DNA of 21,655 bases, from IMG/VR virus record IMGVR_UViG_3300031608_000058, positions 1 through 21,655 of that record. One strand, given 5' to 3'. The stretch is from a virus. The translations under genes and the position numbers were made by a program. Shown one piece after another: positions 1 to 9,427 of this stretch. Below the pieces are notes generated by a model that ran no database searches, was not told the origin of the DNA, and was given only the letters and a program-made list of their open reading frames with translations. Within the stretch, counting starts at the first letter, position 1, and each line of letters starts with the position of its first letter.

Positions 1-1
1 A

Positions 2-871
2 ATTAGAAACTTTGCTAAATTTTACAGAGTAAAGGGTTCAAAGTATTCAGCTGAAGGTTTCTTTAGATCTTTCTTTTTAACAGATGCTGAAATTCATTAT
101 CCGAAAAACGATTTGTTCTTTCTCAATGATAGCTCTTCAGAAATCGGCGTTGACGGTCAAAAAGTTATGCAGGATGGTGGGCTATATCAATTGCTGTCAC
201 ATCTGATTCGAACCGACGTTGGCATGCCTGAATGGCAAGAGTTATATAAAAAGTTTGTTCACCCTACAGGATTTCATTTAGCATGTGAAGTTGTAATTCA
301 ATCTCCAGGTAAGTTGTTTGAAGTACCTGCAGTTTCAGTTGCCTTCGATTTACCAGAATATATTCTACAAAGTGTTGCACCGATATCTAATAATTTTTTA
401 TATGATTCGCTCGGTGATCGACCTGTTGCAGATACTTTACAACTTGTTGATATTACTGCGTTGACAGATATGAATTACAACGGCGCTAGTTATAACGTAA
501 GGCTGCATGTGAGACCTTTAAGCGAAGACGCTTATTTAAATCAAACTTTAGCTGTACTAAACACGCAGAGGTCTAGCATATATGATTGGGCATCACAAAC
601 AAGACAGATTTGGAATACTACTACAGATAGTGCAACACTAATTCGTGTCGATGACGCACCTACACATATCGGTGCAGATTCTTATGGATACTATGGAACA
701 TATCCATCATTCTATGTAGGAACCGGTGATAATCCAGATTATCTGAAAAAACCGTATCCATCTATTATTACTACGTCTCTTGCATATGCAGAACTTGGAG
801 CAGCACACTTTGAAGCTGATTCTGATATGACACAACTTTATCCACTTTATGACTCAGATGTAGTCGTATAG
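2..871 (+). CDS. Virion structural protein, baseplate/tail type (5' end outside window)
   Basis: The reading frame is open from base 2 to a TAG at 869-871, so the gene starts before the window; a TTG at 113 lies inside it and is not a credible start. About 289 residues are visible. They include an aromatic-rich stretch beginning RNFAKFYRVKGSKYS and a region around TDVGMPEWQELYKKFVHPTG. From memory this resembles virion-structural proteins encoded next to the baseplate wedge genes of marine T4-like phages, but I cannot name the T4 counterpart. The next gene is a gp8-like wedge protein behind a late promoter, which supports a baseplate role. No signal peptide or membrane segment is visible in this portion. 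Function is inferred mainly from context. Confidence 0.7.
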   Translation: MRNFAKFYRVKGSKYSAEGFFRSFFLTDAEIHYPKNDLFFLNDSSSEIGVDGQKVMQDGGLYQLLSHLIRTDVGMPEWQELYKKFVHPTGFHLACEVVIQSPGKLFEVPAVSVAFDLPEYILQSVAPISNNFLYDSLGDRPVADTLQLVDITALTDMNYNGASYNVRLHVRPLSEDAYLNQTLAVLNTQRSSIYDWASQTRQIWNTTTDSATLIRVDDAPTHIGADSYGYYGTYPSFYVGTGDNPDYLKKPYPSIITTSLAYAELGAAHFEADSDMTQLYPLYDSDVVV

Positions 872-884
872 TATGAATAAACTA

Positions 885-892
885 TATAAATA
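885..892 (+). promoter_or_regulatory. T4-type late promoter (TATAAATA)
   Basis: This is an exact match to the T4-family late-promoter octamer TATAAATA, in the 79-base gap between two structural genes and 66 bases before the ATG of the gp8-like gene. T4-like late promoters consist essentially of this element, read by a phage sigma factor and sliding-clamp coactivator. The same octamer recurs before other genes in this window. Confidence 0.65.
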
Positions 893-950
893 TAACTAAC
901 ATAATATTTTTAGCATTATAACTTTGAGTAAGTATTAAGAGGAAACTAAT

Positions 951-2363
951 ATGACAGCTGTCGTCACCGATAATTTAAAACATAGTATTCTAAAAACCCT
1001 ATTAGCAGATTATAACGGTGCTAGTAGCGAGTTTTATATTGGTTTGTCACGATCTGAATATTGGGATAGTAACGATGTTGCTATTGCTCCAGTAAATTCA
1101 AAACATGACATTATAGATTTTAAGTCACGATTACAAGCAGTAAAACAGGTTGAAGCTGTTAGTTTTGTTGTGCCTCGACAGGACTGGACATACGGTACAA
1201 TTTTTCCCCAGTGGGATGATAAGAGATCCGGCAGCTTAAGTTTAAGTAGGCGTTTCTATGTATTAACTGATAATTATGGAGTATATATTTGTTTAAGAAC
1301 TGGTAGAAATAAAGCAGGTGTTACGCAACCATCTCTTATAAAACCATCGTCGGCTAATGCTGATCCGTTTGAAACATCTGATGGATATGTATGGAAATTT
1401 TTATACACTGTTAGTGCATTAAAAGCTAATTTCTTTTTATCATCACAATATATGCCTGTTCATAGACAAGAGACTGAGCCAGACTCTAACTCGACCGGCA
1501 TTGAAATTAAACAATGGGAAATTCAAAATAACGCAGTTCCAGGTAGAATTGTCTCATTTGCTATGACAAATCAAGGCAGTGGTTACGGTACAGCTGGTCA
1601 ATTTCCTACTATTAGTGTTATAGGTGATGGCGAGCTTCGTTTTCCAGGAGCAGGTGATTCTGCAAATTTGATCCTAAGTTCAGTTATAGATTCTGACACT
1701 GGTAAGATTACAGCTATTAAGACAGATCCTATCGGAACCACATTAAATTATTTAGATAGTTATACTGTAGCAACGTTAACGTTATCCGGTGGTGGTGGTG
1801 ATAGTGCGCAAGCTCGACCAATAATTGGTCCAAATCCAGGATTTGGATTTGACCCAGTAATTGACTTAAAAGCAGATGCGTTAATGTTTAGAAGCAAGAT
1901 TTTAGAAACTGATAACGATTTTATTTTGTCACAGGACTTTAGGCAAATAGGTCTTATCAAAAATGTGCTAGCTGGTGATTCAACCGGCATATATCGTGCT
2001 TTAACTGGAATTGCAACGCATCATATGAAGTTATCTCAGAAAACTGTTGCGTTTAGTAAAGATAAAACTATTCAAGGTGTTAGCTCTGGTGCTAAAGGAT
2101 ATATCGATAATTTCGATTCAAGTGCTGCCTTAGGAACTAGAATATTTTATCATCAATCTCCTGAAACAGGATTTAAAGACTTTTTATCAAGTGAGACAAT
2201 TCAGGAAATCGATGGTAGTGGCGAAGGAACAATTGGAGATTCTGCCAATGTTACTGGTGAAGTAAATAAATTTAGTGGTGACGTATTGTATTTAGATAAC
2301 AGAACTGCAGTGCAGCGTACTGCAAATCAGTCTGAAGATATTAAAGTAATAATCCAATTATAA
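951..2363 (+). CDS. 8: Baseplate wedge subunit, T4 gp8-like
   Basis: This is a probable baseplate wedge protein of the gp8 family, which joins the wedge intermediate of T4-type baseplates. Three features recall T4 gp8: an N-terminal stretch with IGLSRSEYW near residue 30 (T4 has TFGRSEPW); a VPRQDW motif at 74-79 followed by DGYVWKFLY at 144-152 (T4 DGYVWEYLF); and a C-terminus at 443-470 containing GDVLYLDNR and ending in an EDIKVIIQL-type strand (T4 GEMIYMENR ... INILF). At 470 residues it is longer than T4 gp8 (334), with extra Gly/Ser/Asp-rich sequence in the middle (about 200-430). The ATG has a strong Shine-Dalgarno, AAGAGGA at 937-943, with a 7-base gap. It lies between structural genes. 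Confidence 0.85.
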   Translation: MTAVVTDNLKHSILKTLLADYNGASSEFYIGLSRSEYWDSNDVAIAPVNSKHDIIDFKSRLQAVKQVEAVSFVVPRQDWTYGTIFPQWDDKRSGSLSLSRRFYVLTDNYGVYICLRTGRNKAGVTQPSLIKPSSANADPFETSDGYVWKFLYTVSALKANFFLSSQYMPVHRQETEPDSNSTGIEIKQWEIQNNAVPGRIVSFAMTNQGSGYGTAGQFPTISVIGDGELRFPGAGDSANLILSSVIDSDTGKITAIKTDPIGTTLNYLDSYTVATLTLSGGGGDSAQARPIIGPNPGFGFDPVIDLKADALMFRSKILETDNDFILSQDFRQIGLIKNVLAGDSTGIYRALTGIATHHMKLSQKTVAFSKDKTIQGVSSGAKGYIDNFDSSAALGTRIFYHQSPETGFKDFLSSETIQEIDGSGEGTIGDSANVTGEVNKFSGDVLYLDNRTAVQRTANQSEDIKVIIQL

Positions 2364-2378
2364 GAGTAGAGTAATAAT

Positions 2379-5300
2379 ATGACAACAACATTCTCAGAAA
2401 ACTTAATGAGTTCTACCTATAAGGATGATTTTACCGATAGTGCGGGTTTTAAAAGAATTCTTTTTAATCCTCGGCGAGCTCTGCAAGCCCGGGAATTAAC
2501 TCAATCTCAAACTATTATCCAGAAAGATATCGAGCGATTCGGCAGAAATATCTTTAAAGATGGTGCTATGGTTAATCCTGGTGGAGTTACTCTTAATTCT
2601 GGTATTGAATTTATTAAATTAGATCCTACAGATGGGAATACCCCGAGTGTTTTTACTGATGCCTCAGCATTAGAAAACTTAGTTTTTACTGGATCAACTT
2701 CCGGTGTGACGGCAAGGATCATTCAAGTAATAAGCGGAACAGCTGGTGATTTAACAAATAATCCACCTACTCTTTATGTAATATATACCGGATCAGGAAG
2801 TATTACTCCAACAACTAGCACAATAAAATTTACTCCAGGTGAAACTATCACTAGCAGCACAATATCATACGCGACTCAAACAACCAATACTACCGGCAAT
2901 CCGGCTATTGGTCAAGGCATCCGAGTATCTATTGCGGCCGGTGATTATTTCACTCAAGGATTTTTCTGCAGCTCGAAATCTCAATCATTAATGGTTTCGA
3001 AATACTCTAATGATTATACTGGTAGTGTTGGTTTTAAAGTTGTGCAAGAAATAGTTACTGCTAGTGATAATGACGCATTATTTGATAATCAAGGTGTGTT
3101 TCCAAATGTAGCAGCTCCTGGAGCAGATAGATTTAGAATAACGTTGACTATGATCGATCAAGCAAATGTAGGTGCACTCGATACTTTTGTATTTGTAGCT
3201 AATATTGTGAAATCCCAAATAGTTGAACAGGCAACAGGTTTTAATCAATATAATAAAATTAATGATATGGTAGCTCAAAGAACAGCCGAAGAATCTGGTG
3301 ACTATTTAGTAAATCCATATTTTATGACATACGATTCAGCTAGCCTACTTACTCTAAGTGCAGTAGTAAGTCCAGGAAAAGCATATGTAAATGGACACAG
3401 AATAAATCATCCAGTTCAGACTGAATTAGCTGTTAATAAAGCGCTGACAACAAATTTAGATGTGTTGCCAGCTGGATCAGTTTTGCCTAGTTCGTCTATC
3501 GCAGTTGAGTATGGTAGCTATGTAATAGTCACCGCAGCAATTGCTGGAGCATTGCCACTAGATGGTAATGGCACAAAAACTACATATCCATTAGTAGAAA
3601 TTCATAATAATACTACACCAAATAGCGCTACTACATTAATAGGTACTTGCAGGATTAGACACATCGATCAGCTTGGAGCAAATTACCGGCTGTTTATTTT
3701 TGATGTTAATATGACATCGTCGTTTAGAGCTGCTAGGACTCTTGCATTTAGCTCAGATGATACACACTTTGCAACTCTTGTGTTAGAAAGTTCAGTCGCG
3801 GTTCTGAAAGAAGCAAGTGAAAATAATTTGTTATTCCCGCTTCCGGTAAATCGGCCAAAAGCTATTACAAATATGTCCTTTTCAGCTCAAAGAAAATATA
3901 GTGGAACTGCTTCTGGTGGAGGCACAATAGTCTTTACTTCACCTGCTGCTGGTGAAACATTTTCCAATGCGAATGACTGGGTAGTAATGTCAAATGGTGT
4001 TAGACTTGCAAATTCAGCATGGGGAATAACATCAGGTGGTGTAGCTACACAATCAGTTACTGTAGGTGGATCAGGTATTAGTGCGGGTCACGCAGTTGAA
4101 GCCATCGTTTACATACAACAAAGTGCGGTTATTAGAACTAAAACTGTTACAGCAGTTACATCTACAATTGCAATTGATGGAACAACCTTTATCGCTCCTC
4201 TTGGCAAAAATGATGTAATAGAAATGGTTACTATTAAAGCAGGGACTTCAAGCGGAGATAATGTTTCAGATCAATTTACTTTTGATAATGGTCAAAGAGA
4301 TGGTTTTTATGGACAAGGGCAATTAATTAGAAAATCTACTAGCAGTTTAACAGGTAACCTCTATGTAGAATTTACGCATTATTCACATTCGTCCGGAAAC
4401 TGCTTTGCAGTTAATTCATATCCAGCACCATACGGTTCTATTCCATCACATAGACTAAGAGATGGAAGCATAATTGAATTAAGAGATGTTCTTGATTTTA
4501 GATCGGCTAAAAAAGCTAATGGAACATTTGACGATGCTGGTGGTGCAGCTGGAGGTGTGTTAAGTGAATTACCTCAAAATGATACAATTATCTTAGCAAA
4601 AGTTGAACACTTTCTTCCAAGGCAAGATAGGATTGTTGTTGGAGAAAATGGTGTAATTAAAAATTTAGAAGGTGTGCCGAGTATTTTACCTAAACTTCCG
4701 TACTTACCACCAAAAACTTTAGAATTATATAGAACATCATTAAATGGTGGAACAACTTCAATAAGTGATATGACTGTCCAGTATTTGGAAAATAAAGGTT
4801 ATACCATGAGAGATATTGGTAAAATTGATAAACGTATTGATCTTCTTGAAGAAACTGTTGCACTTAGCTTGCTTGAACTAGATACTAGTCAATTAGAAGT
4901 ACTTGATGGTAGCGGTAATAATAGAACAAAATCTGGTTTCTTGGTTGATAACTTTAAAGATCAGTTTCATTCTGATACATCAAATGATGAGTATAAGGCA
5001 TCCATTAATCCTAAAACTATGACATTACATCCAGCATTCAGTGAAACCAACGTGGGTCTGATTTATGATAATACTGCTTCAACAAATACAGTTTTGAAAG
5101 GTGATAACGTATATCTTGCTCACACGAATTCACCATATATAAGTCAAAGTAAAGCGTCAAGAACTGAAAACGTTAATCCGTTTATGCTTTCTTCATATAC
5201 CGGTTCTGTAACACTTTCTCCTCAGTCAGATGAATGGAAAGTAGATCAAATCGCCGCAGCAAAAATTATTGATGGCGGTACTAGATTAAATACTAATCAA

Positions 5301-7607
5301 GCACAATTGCATGATCAGTCTGAATGGGGTTGGTTAGGAACCGATATTAACGGATTAGAAGTCGGTGATCAAACCTCGGCAATTACTGGCACACAACAAA
5401 CTAGTACATCGTTTTTCTCTCAACAATCAAACAACTGGTTAACTTCTGGATTTGATACAACAACATCAGCACTTGTAAACAGAGTTGTAGCATCTGAAAC
5501 AATAAGAACAAGCTTAGGATCTAAAATAATTGATATAGCGCTTATTCCGTTTATGAGAAGCCGACGTGTTTTCTTTGAGGCTGTTGGTATAAGACCGAAT
5601 GCTCAAATGTTTGCTTACTTAAATGGCAAAAAAATTACTGACTTTGTAAGATCTGAAAATTTTTCACGGATCAATAATGCAAGAGTTGAGTATGAAAGTC
5701 CAAATTTATTGACTGCACATCCAGCCGGGGCAAGTTCTCTTATTTCTTCTGGAGCAGGAACACTGACTGGATCATTTTTTATTCCTCATAACAGTACTAC
5801 TAAGTTTAGATCTGGAAATGCAGAATTTAAAATACTTGATGTAACTGAAACAATTGAAAATGGAGGTAAGCCCGGATCTTCTGCTGTTGCAACATACCAG
5901 GCAGCCGGCCATATTCAGACATGGCAAGAAGAAATAATGTCAACTAGGCATCTTACAGTTGTAGGAACCCGCGTTACTACAGGATCGAGCCGAGTAATAA
6001 CAAACAATCGCGCAACCAACCAAAATCCTGATCCTTTAGCACAATCATTTTTTATAACTAACCAAGATGGTGTTTACGTAACAAAGGTAGATCTGTTCTT
6101 TAAGTCTAAAGACACAACATTACCGGTATGGATTGAGATACGGCCGTTAGTGAATGGTTATCCAGCGTCAAATACTATCATTCCAGGCTCTAGAAAATAT
6201 TTAAATCCTTCAGCAGTTAGCATTTCAGACAATGCTACTATACCAACAACGTTTGAATTTGATGAACCAATTTTTCTAAGTGGTAATACTGAATATGCAG
6301 TCGTATGTGTAACTGACAACACTAGTTATAATTTATGGACTTCATTTATGGGTGATTTTGAATTGGGATCGACATCGGCAAGAATTACAAAGCAACCTTT
6401 CCTGGGATCTTTCTTTAAGTCACAAAATAGTACAACATGGGAAGCCTCGCAAGAACAAGATATGAAATTTGTTTTGCATAGAGCAGTATTTAGTTCATTG
6501 ACCGGCGAAGTTTATCTTAAAAATGCAAATCTGCCTTTAGCTCAATTGTCGACTAATCCTATTGTTACAACTGCTGGATCTGCAGTCGTAAGAGTTATGC
6601 ATAAAAATCATAACTTATTTGTTGGTGATAAAGTTACTCTAGCCGGAGCCGGCACATCAGCAGTCGGAACAATTACACAATCACAAATTAATACAACACA
6701 TACTATTACTCACATTGATCCAACTGGATATAAATTCACATGTGCTGGAGTAACTGCCGGTAATGTTACTGCCGCTAAAGGTGGTAACGGGGAAATGACG
6801 GCAACTAAAAACATTCAGGGCGATACTGTTCATCCTATTGTTCAAACATTAGCTCCTTCAAATACTTCGATAACGGCATCTGGTAAATTCTATAGCGGAT
6901 ATTCGTCGGTCGCACTCGAAACGCCTTATCAAGCTCCGGTTGATCCACAAGGTAATGCATTAGGGTATAGCTCAATAGCTCTTAATCAAAAGAATTTCTT
7001 TGATAGTCCTATTATGGTTGCAGCAGCAACAAAAGAAGATGCTACTATAGCAGATGGTGGCTTAGCAAATATTGACACTGCGTCAATAAAAATATCATAC
7101 GTAACCGGAAGTAATTTCGTGTCACCTGTTATTGATTTACAAAGATGTTCAATCGCATTGACCAAGAATGAAATTGATAGACCAATTGGATCGGCTACTG
7201 CCGGTTATAATGTCGTATTTGATTATGCAGCAGAAACCACACCATTTAGTGGTAGCGCATTATCTAAACATATTACAAAGCCAGTAACGCTAGTTAACAC
7301 TGCTGTTGGTTTAAAACTACTTCTTGCTGCTAATAGACCTGCTGGTTCACTTATTGATATTTACTATAAAACTGGAACTGAGGATACTGAATTATCTTCA
7401 ACAAATTGGACCTTAGCACCAATTGATACGCCAGTGTCTATTTCAGATAATCCATCACTTTATAAAGAGTACAACTATTTAATTGGTGGAGATGACGGTA
7501 CGGTTGAAGCATTTACTACTTTTCAAATAAAAATTGTATTTTATGCAAATAACTCTTCAAAGGTTCCAACAGTTAAAGATTTAAGAGTCATTGCATTAGG
7601 CATATAA
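2379..7607 (+). CDS. Large baseplate/tail-fibre structural protein (DUF4815-like)
   Basis: This 1742-residue protein is the largest in the window. Its N-terminus (SAGFKRILFNPRRALQARE, then a QTIIQKDIERFGRNIF-type segment, residues about 20-60) matches my memory of the N-terminal domain annotated DUF4815 in large virion proteins of marine T4-like phages. At about 1055-1087 it has an IPFMRSRRVFFEAVGIRPN segment. At about 1217-1310 it has a beta-rich domain (DPLAQSFFITNQDGVYVTKV) seen in fibre-network and receptor-binding proteins of these phages. Composition is rich in Ser, Thr, Gly and Ala with few cysteines, as expected for extended beta structure. It starts 15 bases after the gp8-like gene, with a purine-rich site (AGAGTAGAG) upstream. 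A role in baseplate periphery or fibre attachment is inferred from family and position. The exact T4 equivalent is uncertain. Confidence 0.8.
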   Translation: MTTTFSENLMSSTYKDDFTDSAGFKRILFNPRRALQARELTQSQTIIQKDIERFGRNIFKDGAMVNPGGVTLNSGIEFIKLDPTDGNTPSVFTDASALENLVFTGSTSGVTARIIQVISGTAGDLTNNPPTLYVIYTGSGSITPTTSTIKFTPGETITSSTISYATQTTNTTGNPAIGQGIRVSIAAGDYFTQGFFCSSKSQSLMVSKYSNDYTGSVGFKVVQEIVTASDNDALFDNQGVFPNVAAPGADRFRITLTMIDQANVGALDTFVFVANIVKSQIVEQATGFNQYNKINDMVAQRTAEESGDYLVNPYFMTYDSASLLTLSAVVSPGKAYVNGHRINHPVQTELAVNKALTTNLDVLPAGSVLPSSSIAVEYGSYVIVTAAIAGALPLDGNGTKTTYPLVEIHNNTTPNSATTLIGTCRIRHIDQLGANYRLFIFDVNMTSSFRAARTLAFSSDDTHFATLVLESSVAVLKEASENNLLFPLPVNRPKAITNMSFSAQRKYSGTASGGGTIVFTSPAAGETFSNANDWVVMSNGVRLANSAWGITSGGVATQSVTVGGSGISAGHAVEAIVYIQQSAVIRTKTVTAVTSTIAIDGTTFIAPLGKNDVIEMVTIKAGTSSGDNVSDQFTFDNGQRDGFYGQGQLIRKSTSSLTGNLYVEFTHYSHSSGNCFAVNSYPAPYGSIPSHRLRDGSIIELRDVLDFRSAKKANGTFDDAGGAAGGVLSELPQNDTIILAKVEHFLPRQDRIVVGENGVIKNLEGVPSILPKLPYLPPKTLELYRTSLNGGTTSISDMTVQYLENKGYTMRDIGKIDKRIDLLEETVALSLLELDTSQLEVLDGSGNNRTKSGFLVDNFKDQFHSDTSNDEYKASINPKTMTLHPAFSETNVGLIYDNTASTNTVLKGDNVYLAHTNSPYISQSKASRTENVNPFMLSSYTGSVTLSPQSDEWKVDQIAAAKIIDGGTRLNTNQAQLHDQSEWGWLGTDINGLEVGDQTSAITGTQQTSTSFFSQQSNNWLTSGFDTTTSALVNRVVASETIRTSLGSKIIDIALIPFMRSRRVFFEAVGIRPNAQMFAYLNGKKITDFVRSENFSRINNARVEYESPNLLTAHPAGASSLISSGAGTLTGSFFIPHNSTTKFRSGNAEFKILDVTETIENGGKPGSSAVATYQAAGHIQTWQEEIMSTRHLTVVGTRVTTGSSRVITNNRATNQNPDPLAQSFFITNQDGVYVTKVDLFFKSKDTTLPVWIEIRPLVNGYPASNTIIPGSRKYLNPSAVSISDNATIPTTFEFDEPIFLSGNTEYAVVCVTDNTSYNLWTSFMGDFELGSTSARITKQPFLGSFFKSQNSTTWEASQEQDMKFVLHRAVFSSLTGEVYLKNANLPLAQLSTNPIVTTAGSAVVRVMHKNHNLFVGDKVTLAGAGTSAVGTITQSQINTTHTITHIDPTGYKFTCAGVTAGNVTAAKGGNGEMTATKNIQGDTVHPIVQTLAPSNTSITASGKFYSGYSSVALETPYQAPVDPQGNALGYSSIALNQKNFFDSPIMVAAATKEDATIADGGLANIDTASIKISYVTGSNFVSPVIDLQRCSIALTKNEIDRPIGSATAGYNVVFDYAAETTPFSGSALSKHITKPVTLVNTAVGLKLLLAANRPAGSLIDIYYKTGTEDTELSSTNWTLAPIDTPVSISDNPSLYKEYNYLIGGDDGTVEAFTTFQIKIVFYANNSSKVPTVKDLRVIALGI

Positions 7608-7608
7608 T

Positions 7609-7833
7609 ATGAAAAGACAGTATATACAGATTGAAGGTCAATCGGAATTAGTTAAAGATATTAGCTCTGGTGCTATTTTAAACGTCAATAACGATTCTAT
7701 AAATAAGGCTAGAGCTAGGAAAACTAGAGCAGCTGAAAAAGAAAAAGAACTTGTTGAATTAAAAAATGATGTAAATGAGATAAAACAGATGTTATCAGCA
7801 TTAACAAAGAAAATGGTAGAACAAAATGGCTAG
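7609..7833 (+). CDS. Small coiled-coil protein between structural genes
   Basis: This is a 74-residue, highly charged protein. Residues 1-33 begin MKRQYIQIEGQSELVKD; residues about 33-70 are rich in Lys, Glu and Ala with regularly spaced hydrophobic residues, giving a predicted coiled coil. It starts one base after the stop of the large structural gene and overlaps the next gene by 8 bases, so it is translationally coupled to both. Small proteins with an extended N-terminus and a coiled-coil C-terminus are common between the baseplate and fibre genes of marine T4-like phages. It may be a fibre adaptor or assembly factor, but that is inference from context. A TATAAATA octamer lies inside it (7698-7705). 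Confidence 0.75.
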   Translation: MKRQYIQIEGQSELVKDISSGAILNVNNDSINKARARKTRAAEKEKELVELKNDVNEIKQMLSALTKKMVEQNG

Positions 7834-9385
7834 AAAAGTACACGTAGATCTAAGCGACACAATTAATGGTTTTCGACTAAAAACTAATACTATTAGTAAT
7901 TTAATAGGCGACTTAGATAATCTTAGTGCTGAATATACTGGCTACGATTCAGATATAGTACAAGCTTTAAATTTTAGTAAAGATGTACGTCGTGCTTATA
8001 CTGCCTCAGGCGGAATTCTAAAGACTGCCCTTTCCGGAAACCTTACTGGAGATTCAAGTGGAGTATTTACGGTAGCGGGTGGTCACGGTTTAACTCAAGA
8101 AGCATCTGGTCTTAAATTAGAAGATATGCCAGCGAACACTGTTAAAGTAAGAGATGCAGGAACGGCTGGGGCATCATCAAATAAAGCTGTTATTGATGAG
8201 CAAATTTTAATTGGTGATGGAACTGGTTTCACATCTGCTGCTTTATCTCAAGATGTTCTCATGACAAATGCTGGTGTTGTTACAATTCAACCTGACGTTG
8301 TGACTAATGCTAAGCTTGCTAATATGGCAGCAGTGACAATGAAAGTAAATGCGACAGCTGCAGCAACTGATCCACAAGATTTAGTCATTACACCATATGG
8401 AATCCCTGTTAGAGCTGGCACTGGGCTTATTGCTCCTTTAACAGTTAACACTAGCACAGTAGTCGGGCGCACATCATCCGGTAATATTATATCAGCTCAA
8501 GTAGCTACAGATCAAATAGCTGATGATGCTGTGACTTATGGTAAAATACAAGACATTGTAACTGCAAATAGAGTTCTTGGTAAAACGTCAGCTGGAACAG
8601 TTGAAGAAGTACAAATCCAAACTGATATGATATCAGATGACCAAGTTACTAATGCTAAGCTTGCTAATATGCCAGCCAATTCAGTAAAAGTTGGAAACAG
8701 TGCGTCAGCGGCAGGTCCTTCGGATATTACAGTAGCAAACACTCAAATTCTAATTGGTGATGGTAGTGGTTTTACCGCCGCAGGATTATCCGGTCATGTT
8801 ACTATGACAAATGCTGGTGCGTGTACAGTTTCTGGAGGCGAAGCCGATTTTGTAAAAGTTGAGGAAAAAAATGACAATGTAAATTATCAAATACTGTTTA
8901 GTGATAATAATGGCACAGGTTATCAAAGACCTTATATTGATACTGACAACGCTCACTTAATGTATAATCCATCAACACAAACATTATCTTCCGGTACAAT
9001 TGCTGGTAATGCTTCGTCCGCAAACTTTGCTGACCTTGCAGAAAAATATACTACAAGCGAAGAGCATCCAACTGGAACAGTAATGATGGCATCATTCAAT
9101 GAAATTGAAGAAACTTCTCCCTGCACATCAAATGGAGTTCCGGTAGGCGTAATTTCAGCACAACCCGCTTATTTAATGAATGCGGGTGCTGATGGTCAAG
9201 CTTTAGGTCTTAAGGGAAGAGTTCCAGTAAGAGTAGTTGGTGCTGTTCATAAAGGTGATCCTGTGTATACACACCATAACGGCTGTGCTGGTAAAGAATT
9301 TAATGGCGCTATGATGGTAGGTGTTGCATTAGAATCATCTACTGCAGCTGAAGAAAAATTGATAGAATGTATCCTTAAAGTGTAA
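7826..9385 (+). CDS. Tail-fibre-like protein with internal repeats
   Basis: This 519-residue protein is probably a trimeric fibre. The N-terminal ~60 residues (MARKVHVDLSDTINGF) may be the attachment part. Residues about 97-345 are low-complexity beta repeats: a QILIGDGTGFTSAAL module near 126-140 and a QILIGDGSGFTAAGL module near 308-322, each followed by MTNAG, with VTNAKLANM twice. The C-terminus (about 405-519) begins DLAEKYTTSEEHPTGTVM and ends in a compact domain containing GVPVGVISAQPAYLMNAG and GLKGRVPVRVVGAVHKGDPV. That domain recalls the C-terminal domain of many marine phage fibres and, more loosely, the Peptidase_G2/IMC-type autoproteolytic domain. I see no catalytic residues that settle proteolysis. 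It overlaps the preceding gene by 8 bases. It lies just before the modifying-enzyme island and is a candidate substrate. Confidence 0.82.
   Translation: MARKVHVDLSDTINGFRLKTNTISNLIGDLDNLSAEYTGYDSDIVQALNFSKDVRRAYTASGGILKTALSGNLTGDSSGVFTVAGGHGLTQEASGLKLEDMPANTVKVRDAGTAGASSNKAVIDEQILIGDGTGFTSAALSQDVLMTNAGVVTIQPDVVTNAKLANMAAVTMKVNATAAATDPQDLVITPYGIPVRAGTGLIAPLTVNTSTVVGRTSSGNIISAQVATDQIADDAVTYGKIQDIVTANRVLGKTSAGTVEEVQIQTDMISDDQVTNAKLANMPANSVKVGNSASAAGPSDITVANTQILIGDGSGFTAAGLSGHVTMTNAGACTVSGGEADFVKVEEKNDNVNYQILFSDNNGTGYQRPYIDTDNAHLMYNPSTQTLSSGTIAGNASSANFADLAEKYTTSEEHPTGTVMMASFNEIEETSPCTSNGVPVGVISAQPAYLMNAGADGQALGLKGRVPVRVVGAVHKGDPVYTHHNGCAGKEFNGAMMVGVALESSTAAEEKLIECILKV
8303..8671 (+). repeat. Direct repeat inside the tail-fibre gene
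   Basis: A 24-base stretch is identical at 8303-8326 and 8648-8671 (both encode TNAKLANM). A 16-base stretch, ATGACAAATGCTGGTG, is identical at 8261-8276 and 8804-8819. These are nucleotide traces of duplicated fibre modules, which can recombine to change fibre length. Confidence 0.75.
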
Positions 9386-9398
9386 ATAGCTGTTTACA
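9381..9398. promoter_or_regulatory. 18-bp near-perfect palindrome overlapping a -35 box
   Basis: The sequence TGTAAATAGCTGTTTACA is an inverted repeat with one mismatched pair, which would be a G-U pair in RNA: a 7-bp stem with an AGCU loop. It covers the fibre gene's TAA stop and the -35-like hexamer of the next promoter. It could be an operator or an RNA hairpin at the end of the fibre transcript; no T-run follows, so it is a poor intrinsic terminator. Its first 8 bases, TGTAAATA, also differ from the late octamer by one base. Confidence 0.5.
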
Positions 9399-9421
9399 TT
9401 AGATTAAAAATGGTATATAAT
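9393..9421 (+). promoter_or_regulatory. Sigma70-type promoter candidate before the cupin gene
   Basis: TTTACA at 9393-9398 and TATAAT at 9416-9421 are separated by exactly 17 bases, a near-consensus bacterial promoter. The TATAAT ends only 6 bases before the ATG at 9428, so transcription would begin about at the start codon, giving a leaderless or nearly leaderless message. AT-rich sequence produces such matches by chance, so it is moderately supported. Confidence 0.45.
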
Positions 9422-9427
9422 TAAATT

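Noticed and set aside
113-871. TTG start giving a 252-residue complete gene
   Set aside because: The frame is open upstream to the window edge and the upstream residues continue the same protein, so the gene is truncated by the window.
1760-1990. Minus-strand reading frame
   Set aside because: It lies wholly inside the gp8-like gene, has low-complexity composition and no ribosome site.
7698-7705. TATAAATA inside the small coiled-coil gene as the fibre promoter
   Set aside because: It lies 128 bases before the fibre start within coding sequence, so chance is as likely as function; it was kept only in the motif count.
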